DNA of 48,278 bases from NCBI GenBank assembly GCA_021324535.1, contig JAJPIU010000122.1, positions 1 to 48,278 of the forward strand, given 5' to 3'. This document shows, in pieces, positions 42,431-48,278 of this stretch. The notes below the pieces were generated by a model. That model saw only the letters and a program-made list of their open reading frames with translations. It was not told the origin of the DNA and ran no database searches. This DNA is from Pseudomonadota bacterium. GTDB taxonomy: Bacteria; Chloroflexota; Ktedonobacteria; Ktedonobacterales; JADMIN01. The stretch's first letter is position 1. Each line of letters begins with the position of its first letter. The translations under genes were made by a program, and so were the position numbers.

Positions 42431-43198
42431 ATGCTCAAAACCCTCCTGCGCCTGGGGGCAGGCTTCGCCGTCGCCGCCTTCTCCCTTTTCAGCGCAACGA
42501 CTGTCTTCGCCGCCAGCGCGACGCCATTACACTCTATGCCGACGACCTGCTCCGGCGGCGCCATTGCCCCCGGAACCTATTCGTCCCTCACCGTCACTGG
42601 CGTCTGCTCCATTCCCAGCGGGCGCGTTTTCGTGAACGGCCCCGTCAACATCAAAGCCAACGCCGCCTTGCTTGCCGCCAGTCCCACTGCGCAGGTGATC
42701 ATCACGGGCGATGTGCACGTTGGCCACAATGCCACCTTCATCATGGGCTGTTCACCGGCCTTTGGCTGCGACACCGTCACCTCGGATCGTATTACCGGCC
42801 GGATTCAGGCGGATCGGGCATTGGGCGTCATCCTCCACAGCGACTCGCTGCATGGCGACATCACCATCACGAGCGGCGGTGGCGGCTCGAATTGCAATCC
42901 TAATCCGCTCTACCAGGGGCCGGTCTTCACTGACCTCGAAGACAACGCCATCAGCGGCCATGTAACCATCTCCGGTGTACACTCCTGCTGGCTGGGCCTC
43001 TTTCGCAACAAGGTAGCCGGAACAGTTACGCTGACGAACAACCTCATGGCCGATCCCGACGCCAACGAGGTCGCTACGAACTACATCTATGACAACCTTG
43101 ACTGCTCTGGCAACTTTCCCGCGCCACAGATTGGCGACTCGGGCGGCACAATCAACCATGTGTCGGGCCATAAGCTCGGCCAGTGTGTCACTGTCTAA
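42431..43198 (+). CDS. Secreted beta-rich protein of unknown function
   Basis: A 255-residue protein with a clear Sec signal peptide: MLKTLLRLGAGFAVAAFSLF followed by SATTVFAAS, cleavage probably after FAA (about residue 28). The mature part is Gly/Thr/Asn-rich with short repeated strands ('VNIKANAALLAAS', 'VIITGDVHVGHNATFIMG', 'DITITSGGGGSN', 'GHVTISGVHS', 'GTVTLTNNLM'), the rhythm of a right-handed beta-helix, and about seven cysteines that may form disulphides. AAGGAGAT is the ribosome site. It lies between the WXG100 gene and the type VII ATPase but uses Sec, so any link with that system is only positional. No enzyme motif recognised. Confidence 0.7.
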   Translation: MLKTLLRLGAGFAVAAFSLFSATTVFAASATPLHSMPTTCSGGAIAPGTYSSLTVTGVCSIPSGRVFVNGPVNIKANAALLAASPTAQVIITGDVHVGHNATFIMGCSPAFGCDTVTSDRITGRIQADRALGVILHSDSLHGDITITSGGGGSNCNPNPLYQGPVFTDLEDNAISGHVTISGVHSCWLGLFRNKVAGTVTLTNNLMADPDANEVATNYIYDNLDCSGNFPAPQIGDSGGTINHVSGHKLGQCVTV

Positions 43199-43257
43199 CC
43201 TAACCCCCTGACCCCCTGCCCATCTATGGGAAGGGGGAACATTGGTCAGACCGATCC

Positions 43258-43284
43258 GCCGAGCGGCAAGCGATGCCGCTCGGC
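43258..43284. terminator. Perfect 11-bp hairpin between convergent genes
   Basis: GCCGAGCGGCA, loop AGCGA, TGCCGCTCGGC; followed by ATAAATTA on the plus strand. Probably terminates the secreted-protein gene. Confidence 0.7.
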
Positions 43285-43291
43285 ATAAATT

Positions 43292-43316
43292 ACCCCTCCC
43301 CGTTCGGGGGAGGGGT
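43292..43316. terminator. Perfect 10-bp hairpin before the eccC stop
   Basis: ACCCCTCCCC, loop GTTCG, GGGGAGGGGT. Together with the preceding hairpin it forms a double terminator in the convergent gap; this one is the nearer to eccC. Confidence 0.65.
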
Positions 43317-43339
43317 TCATGAAGGGACAGTGGGAGAGG

Positions 43340-46300
43340 TCAGTCGGCCAGCGCCGTCTGCGTCAGGATCACACGCTGCTTGGGGCGGGCGAGATAGCCC
43401 CGCCCTGGCGGCAGCGCCATTGCGCGCATCGCCCCCAGCAAGATTCCCTCCTGTGGGTCACCGCTCATAATCAGCCCTGGCGTGCCCATCTCCGAGAGCC
43501 GTTGCATCACCGGCTCATACACCGAGCGGCTCACCCCACCGACACGCCGCGCCAGAATCACATGCAGCCCAATGTCGCGGCCATCCAGCAGCAACTCGGT
43601 GATCGCCGAGAGCGGATTGCCCATTGGCGTCACGATATGATCGTAGTCGTCGGCAAGGACGAAATAGTGCGCGCCCTCCCATTTGCGCGGCGCCGCCAGT
43701 TGCTCAGGCGTGAGGTTATCGCCCGTCAACTGGCGCTTCTCCACCTCCATCCGCAGCTTGCTCATCGCCGTGTTCGCCATCTGCGCCGTCACCGCGTAGG
43801 CGAACGTATGCGGCCCGCGCGACTCGTTGAGTAACTGGCGGCGGTAGTCCAGCACAACGAACTGCGCCTGTTCAGGCGTAAAGCGGCGCTGAAGCCCACG
43901 CATGATCACCCTGAGCAGATTGGTCTTGCCACACTCGCTATCGCCGAGGATCATGAAATGCGGCTCGGCGGCCAGCAGATCGAGATACAACGGCGCAAGC
44001 TGGAACTCATCAACGCCAATTGGCGCGCCTCGCCTGGGCGTCGCCTTGCCCATCCCGTTCCCGCCATACGACGCAGCCGCTTCCTCTGCGTCGGCCTGCG
44101 CCCAGAGATCGCGCAGGTGTATGACGTTTGGCAACAAGCGAATTGGCGGCGCGACGGGGCCATGCCATGCCAACGACATCTCGCGCGTCATCGTATCGAG
44201 GTCGCGCTTGATGGCTTCCTGCGCCTGCCCGGCCTCCTCATGCTCTTCGGCGAGCGGCGCCAGCAGCGGCAACGCCGTATGGAACTGCAAGCCGCTTTTG
44301 GTCAGGCCGCGTCCAGGCGGCGCCTTCGCGATAGCTTTCGCCAACTGCTTACCGATCTCCGATTCCAGCGCATCGTTCAGGCGCAGTTCGATACGTCCGC
44401 CGATGTTGTCGCGCACACGCGGGCGCACATCCGGCCAGCGGTTCGTCGCCAGGATCAGGTGGACGCCGTAGGTCAGGCCGGTAGCCGCCAGTTCGATCAA
44501 TTCAGGCTCGAACTGATCGGATTCCGCCAACAACTGCGCCAGGTCGTCAACCACCAGAAACACATCGCCAAATGGCGCGTCGTTCAGTTCGCCGCGCTGC
44601 CGACGCGCGCGATAGGCGACCATCGTATCTATGCTTTGCTCACGGAAGAGCAGTTCGCGCTCCTGGATGATTGAGCGCATCTGGCGGATCATGCGGCGCA
44701 TCTTCTCGCTGTCGCCGCGCCCACAGATGGCGCCCACCTGCGGCGCGCCCTCGAAGACGCGCAACAAGCCGCCGCCAAGATCGATTCCATAGATCTGCAC
44801 ATCGCGTGGCGAATGGGTCATCAAGAAAGAGGTGAGCATCGTGCGCAGCAGCGTACTCTTGCCCGACTGCGGCGCGCCGACGATTACCAGATGCCCCTCA
44901 GAGCCGGAGAAATCGAGGAAGAGTGGGTCTTGCGCCTGTTCCGCCGGTTTATCCACCTGTCCGATGGGAATACGCAGTGTCCCAAACGTCGGCTGCTTCG
45001 GCCAGCGCGCGCCATCAAACAGCGTAGGCTCTGGCGAGAGCGCGGCCTGCGCTGTGGCGATCACCTCGCCCAGCGGAAACGCCTTGCGTAGCGGCGGCAG
45101 CCAGACCTGATGTGGCGGCGCGTAGCCCTCGCTGACGCCAGATGTGGTCACTGTTAGCCCGCCAGACGTGGCGCCGTTCGCCGAGAGAACAATCTTGGGC
45201 AGCGTCGAGTCACTATCGCTAGCGGCGCCTAGCGCCTGCATGGGCGCCGTGACACGCTCCACGTTGGCGCCCAGCGGAATGGCGCGCCCCTGTGCGCACT
45301 GCTCGACAAGGCGATCAATGATGATGTCCATCTCGGTGTCTTCCACACCGGTTGGCGCTGCCTCCTCCGTGTCTTGGATGTCGGAGCGCGTGGCGGCAGG
45401 CTCCCAGCCGGTGAGCGCGCCCACCGGGCTAAACGTGCGTACAAGCGTCTCAGCCACTTGCTCCTGACCAGGGGCAACATAGGGAACTGAGACAATCGCT
45501 GACTTGAATCGCTGATAGATCGCGTCTACCTTGAAGTAGCCGACGCCGGGAAATGACGAGAGAAAATAGGCGTCGTTCTTGCCGATGACGGCCATACTTT
45601 CGGCGGCGGTCAGCGTGCGCAGACAGATGCGATAGCGCAGATAACTTTCCAATCCCTGGATGCGCCCCTCACCCAGGCGCTGTGTCGCCAGCAGCATGCA
45701 GACACCCAGGCTACGCCCCACGCGGCCAATCGCGGTGAAGGTTTCGATGAAGTCGGGGCGCTGTGTCAGCAACTCGGCGAACTCGTCAACGATGATGAGC
45801 AAGTAGGGCATCGGCTCGATGGTGGGCGTCATGCGCCACTTCGCCTGATACTGGCGGATGTTATCGAGGTTGCCTGCCTCGCGCAACATCCGCTGGCGAC
45901 GCGCCATCTCGCCATCCAGCGAGGCGCGCATGCGATCTACCAGGCTGAGGTCGTCTTCGAGGTTCGTGATCATGCCCGATACATGCGGCAGGCCCGCCAG
46001 ATCGGCGAATGAGGCTCCGCCTTTGAAGTCGGCCAGCACGAAGTTCAGCGTTTCGGGATCATGGGTGATCGCAAGGCTGGTCACGAGGGTACGCAGCAGT
46101 TCGCTCTTGCCGGAGCCAGTCGCGCCGATCACCATGCCATGCGGCCCCATGCCACCCTCCGCCGCCTCTTTGATGTCTACATAGAGCGGCTCACCGTCAT
46201 CCTGCATGCCAATCGGCACACGCAGCAGATCGACCTTCGCGCGCGGTCGCCACGTCTGGGCGATCTGAATGTCATCCACTGAGCGAATATGTAACAGGTC

Positions 46301-47656
46301 GAGCAGGCGCACATCCTGCGAAAGGTCTTGTTGTGCGCCTTTCTCGGCGACGATCAGTGGGCTGAGCATACGAGCGATGCGCTCGCAGTCGGCGACATCG
46401 GCCTCGTCGGGCGTCATCGCCTCATAACGCAGTCCGCCCTGCGCGGTCTCTTCATAGACCAGCAGACCTTTGCGTGGCTGGCTGATGCGCGCCTGCGTGG
46501 TGGCTGGCTCCTCGGAGCCATCGGGCGTCAGGCAGATCATCGTCACGCCAAGCGCGGGGCCATCCTGCAAAAGCTCCTGAATAATCGGCGTCTGCCCAAG
46601 TGAACTGCTCAGGCTGAAGCCATCAATCAGCACGAACAGATGCGGCTTCATGGGGGTCGGCTGGCTTGCGCCGTTGAAGTCAGCCTTCTCGGTAACCAGC
46701 TTCCGTCGGCGCTCAAGCTCAGGGACAAGTTGCGTTGCCAGCAACGCGCGGAAATCTTCGAGCGAAGTAGCCAGCAGCGAGAGTTGCTCCGGCTTGCCGC
46801 GCTCCACACGGGTCTGGCGAAGCCTGCGCGTCTGGGGCAGCCAGCGCAGCCAACTCCACTCGCCCTGAGCTTCCTCTGGGAAGTATGCGCAGATGCGCAC
46901 ATCTTCCGGCGCCTGATTGAAGGCGATCTGCGTGACGAGCGAACGGGCGAGCGTGCGCATGGCGGGCAGCGGGCCGCGCAACGAAAGCACGCCAATTGGC
47001 TGCAACGGCACAACGATAGGCGAATCTTCGACATACTCGAAGCGTGTGACAAGCGCCCGCGCGCGCGCCAGCAACTCTTCGTCATAGTTGGCCAGCGGAT
47101 TGCTTCCCGTGTCAACAAATGGATGCAGGCTAAGCGGCGCGGGGCCAGAACCGATGCGCACGCGCAAAAAGTCGCGGTCGGTGAAGCGGCGTTCCCAGAT
47201 GCGCTCGATCACCGCGCTCGATGGCAACGCATTGGCGGGCGCCAGCGCGGCCAGCGCCGCCACGGTGGGATACATTCGCGCGCTCATCGCGTTTTGTTGA
47301 TCGGTGAGCGATTGCAACAGCGTGAAGCGGCTCTTGAGATATTTGTTGAGGTAGGCGTCGCGCGCGGCGGCGGTCTGCGCCTTTTGCGAGCGCCGCTGAT
47401 AGATGGCGCTGGCCGCGCTGGCGACCACCGAGAGCAGCGCCACGCCGCCCATCGCGATGATGACGACGATATTTCGATAGATGAGCACCATCACGCCCGA
47501 CGCGGCGACCGACCCCAGGGGAAGCAAAATCTGAAGCCAGAGCATGTTGTTATTCTGGGAGGACTGAAGGGTGGGCGGCGGCGTAATGGGAAGGTCGCCC
47601 TCCGGCAGGGGCGTAGGATAGACACGCGCCTGGCGGTAGAAGGTCACGCCGTGCAT
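43340..47656 (-). CDS. eccC: Type VII secretion FtsK/SpoIIIE-type ATPase (EccC/EssC-like)
   Basis: A 1438-residue membrane-bound motor that recognises WXG100 substrates and powers type VII secretion. Two transmembrane helices lie at about 38-86 ('LWLQILLPLGSVAASGVMVLIY', 'IVVIIAMGGVALLSVVASA'). Three ATPase domains follow: D1 with Walker A GATGSGKS (511-518) and Walker B 'LLIIVDEFAELL'; D2 with GAPQSGKS (927-934) and 'VFLVVDDLAQLL'; D3 with GDSECGKT (1238-1245) and 'YFVLADDYDHIV'. All three P-loops are intact, which is not always so in EccC. The domains form a single chain, as in firmicute EssC, instead of the split EccCa/EccCb of mycobacteria, but no FHA domain is seen at the N-terminus. The YukD-like gene lies about 110 bases upstream, probably in the same operon. 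Confidence 0.93.
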   Translation of the reverse strand: MHGVTFYRQARVYPTPLPEGDLPITPPPTLQSSQNNNMLWLQILLPLGSVAASGVMVLIYRNIVVIIAMGGVALLSVVASAASAIYQRRSQKAQTAAARDAYLNKYLKSRFTLLQSLTDQQNAMSARMYPTVAALAALAPANALPSSAVIERIWERRFTDRDFLRVRIGSGPAPLSLHPFVDTGSNPLANYDEELLARARALVTRFEYVEDSPIVVPLQPIGVLSLRGPLPAMRTLARSLVTQIAFNQAPEDVRICAYFPEEAQGEWSWLRWLPQTRRLRQTRVERGKPEQLSLLATSLEDFRALLATQLVPELERRRKLVTEKADFNGASQPTPMKPHLFVLIDGFSLSSSLGQTPIIQELLQDGPALGVTMICLTPDGSEEPATTQARISQPRKGLLVYEETAQGGLRYEAMTPDEADVADCERIARMLSPLIVAEKGAQQDLSQDVRLLDLLHIRSVDDIQIAQTWRPRAKVDLLRVPIGMQDDGEPLYVDIKEAAEGGMGPHGMVIGATGSGKSELLRTLVTSLAITHDPETLNFVLADFKGGASFADLAGLPHVSGMITNLEDDLSLVDRMRASLDGEMARRQRMLREAGNLDNIRQYQAKWRMTPTIEPMPYLLIIVDEFAELLTQRPDFIETFTAIGRVGRSLGVCMLLATQRLGEGRIQGLESYLRYRICLRTLTAAESMAVIGKNDAYFLSSFPGVGYFKVDAIYQRFKSAIVSVPYVAPGQEQVAETLVRTFSPVGALTGWEPAATRSDIQDTEEAAPTGVEDTEMDIIIDRLVEQCAQGRAIPLGANVERVTAPMQALGAASDSDSTLPKIVLSANGATSGGLTVTTSGVSEGYAPPHQVWLPPLRKAFPLGEVIATAQAALSPEPTLFDGARWPKQPTFGTLRIPIGQVDKPAEQAQDPLFLDFSGSEGHLVIVGAPQSGKSTLLRTMLTSFLMTHSPRDVQIYGIDLGGGLLRVFEGAPQVGAICGRGDSEKMRRMIRQMRSIIQERELLFREQSIDTMVAYRARRQRGELNDAPFGDVFLVVDDLAQLLAESDQFEPELIELAATGLTYGVHLILATNRWPDVRPRVRDNIGGRIELRLNDALESEIGKQLAKAIAKAPPGRGLTKSGLQFHTALPLLAPLAEEHEEAGQAQEAIKRDLDTMTREMSLAWHGPVAPPIRLLPNVIHLRDLWAQADAEEAAASYGGNGMGKATPRRGAPIGVDEFQLAPLYLDLLAAEPHFMILGDSECGKTNLLRVIMRGLQRRFTPEQAQFVVLDYRRQLLNESRGPHTFAYAVTAQMANTAMSKLRMEVEKRQLTGDNLTPEQLAAPRKWEGAHYFVLADDYDHIVTPMGNPLSAITELLLDGRDIGLHVILARRVGGVSRSVYEPVMQRLSEMGTPGLIMSGDPQEGILLGAMRAMALPPGRGYLARPKQRVILTQTALAD

Positions 47657-47710
47657 GGCTCGTTGTTCCTTTCTCTGTCCATTTTCTGTCCGTGTCCGCG
47701 CTCGTATGTT

Positions 47711-47750
47711 CGCATCTATTCACATCTATTCACATCTATTCACATCTGTT
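47711..47750. repeat. Four in-register decamers upstream of eccC
   Basis: Four successive 10-base units, CGCATCTATT, CACATCTATT twice and CACATCTGTT, lie in the gap between the YukD-like gene and eccC. On the coding strand the unit reads AATAGATGTG. Period 10, as in the array before the WXG100 gene, but with a different sequence. Confidence 0.7.
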
Positions 47751-47768
47751 CGCAGGTATTCCCCGGCG

Positions 47769-48185
47769 CTAGCGCCGCCAGACGACGCCCACTCCTGCGG
47801 TGGAGCCGCTTGGGGCGATCTCCTGGGGGATAAACTGCGCCGCAAGATCACGCTGTCGCTGGCGCGCCACCAGATCGCGCAGGCGCAGGCGCATACCATC
47901 TACCACCTGGCAGGCGATGAGGGAACGATCCAGCGGTAGCGGCTCATTTGGGCGTAGCTCTATCGCCCACACACTGCCTGCCGCCTCAAATGCGTAGCCC
48001 TCCTGCGCCAGGCTGGCAAGCTCCATCAGGCGCGCCGCCGAAAGCTGTATCTGCGGCGCCTGTGGCACGCTGACCCCGCACAACTCAAGGAGCAACGGCG
48101 CCAGCGTGCGAATCGGCGCGTCGCCCGCCAGTTCGGCGTCAACGGTTCCCTGTGGCCCCTCAATCGTCACAAGCACAGTTCGCAT
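47769..48185 (-). CDS. YukD/EsaB-like ubiquitin-fold protein of the type VII system
   Basis: A 138-residue soluble protein whose first 110 residues follow the YukD/EccD-N pattern: 'MRTVLVTIEGPQGTVDAELAG' (first hairpin), 'PIRTLAPLLLELCGV' (helix), then 'WAIELRPNEPLPLDRSLIACQVVDGMRLRLRD', the 'L-x-x-x-x-V-x-D-G-D-x-L-x-L' ending of the ubiquitin-like fold. It ends with a basic and then Gly/Val-rich tail and has no transmembrane helices, unlike EccD. Such proteins are cytosolic accessory parts of type VII secretion. The ATG follows GAGGATA; the frame stays open upstream to the edge of the window but without a better start. It lies directly upstream of eccC. Confidence 0.78.
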   Translation of the reverse strand: MRTVLVTIEGPQGTVDAELAGDAPIRTLAPLLLELCGVSVPQAPQIQLSAARLMELASLAQEGYAFEAAGSVWAIELRPNEPLPLDRSLIACQVVDGMRLRLRDLVARQRQRDLAAQFIPQEIAPSGSTAGVGVVWRR

Positions 48186-48278
48186 AGTTCCGGTATCCTC
48201 TACGTCTACGTCTCGTGATCGGTCGGTCGTTGCATGCGACGCATTGCAGACGCACTGCATAAGTATCACGAATATCAC

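Noticed and set aside
47711-47750. Plasmid-type iterons or replication origin
   Set aside because: No replication initiator gene, DnaA box cluster or partition genes nearby; only four short units.
46640-47833. Plus-strand open frame of 397 residues opposite eccC
   Set aside because: Antisense shadow; the minus strand encodes recognisable EccC sequence throughout.

Overview
The window looks like a stretch of a GC-rich (roughly 60 % by eye) chromosome of a Chloroflexota bacterium, most likely of the Ktedonobacteria type. This is an inference from gene content: zinc-ribbon plus transmembrane proteins, a KGG-repeat stress protein, a WXG100/EccC type VII-like system, a Tat-exported protein ending in an RLLDTR-type beta domain, and a nucleotidyltransferase fused to a degenerate phosphomannomutase. 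No rRNA and only one complete tRNA (Phe) is present, so the taxonomic call is moderate at best. No phage, transposase or CRISPR array was recognised.

Layout. (1) 36-5478, minus strand: a tightly overlapping three-gene operon encoding an SNF2/RapA-type helicase, a very cysteine-rich protein with an exact 15-residue zinc-binding repeat, and a protein with a degenerate Mrr-like domain plus coiled coil; a GAAC-N4-GTTC (LexA-like) palindrome lies upstream. This is the best candidate for an undescribed DNA-repair or defence module. (2) 5838-18623: a KGG-repeat protein, a CpXC protein, a membrane-anchored beta-propeller protein, a sigma-54 factor with an inserted zinc ribbon, a 44-residue membrane protein, a hairpin cluster, a sugar nucleotidyltransferase, a Spinster-like MFS transporter, a Tat-exported protein and a J-domain/beta-propeller fusion. 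(3) 18752-23761: an RNase D-like exonuclease with HEAT repeats, an EcoRI-family restriction endonuclease convergent with a D12-class adenine methyltransferase (AT-richer, probably acquired), and a LOR/SDH-type ornithine cyclodeaminase. (4) 24018-31728: zinc-ribbon membrane protein, winged-helix protein, RdgB, a 1200-residue DnaQ exonuclease fused to a DinG-like helicase that has lost its ATPase motifs, a PaaI thioesterase and a CoxG-like protein. (5) 31819-38930: cysteine desulfurase-like protein, a MarR/ring-cleaving dioxygenase pair whose dioxygenase is cut off by an AT-rich patch of gene debris, an ArsR-type regulator with an MFS exporter behind a strong promoter and operator, and a DUF192 protein. 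(6) 39018-41435: a tRNA remnant, a 22-bp perfect palindrome, tRNA-Phe, menF and a rhamnose mutarotase-like gene. (7) 41819-48185: a type VII-like secretion locus (WXG100 protein, a secreted protein, a three-ATPase EccC and a YukD/EsaB-like ubiquitin-fold protein).

Short direct repeats with a period of exactly 10 bp occur at three places, two of them beside the type VII genes. Start codons were chosen from visible Shine-Dalgarno sequences and several long open frames were trimmed accordingly; functions come from motif recognition by eye, without database searches.
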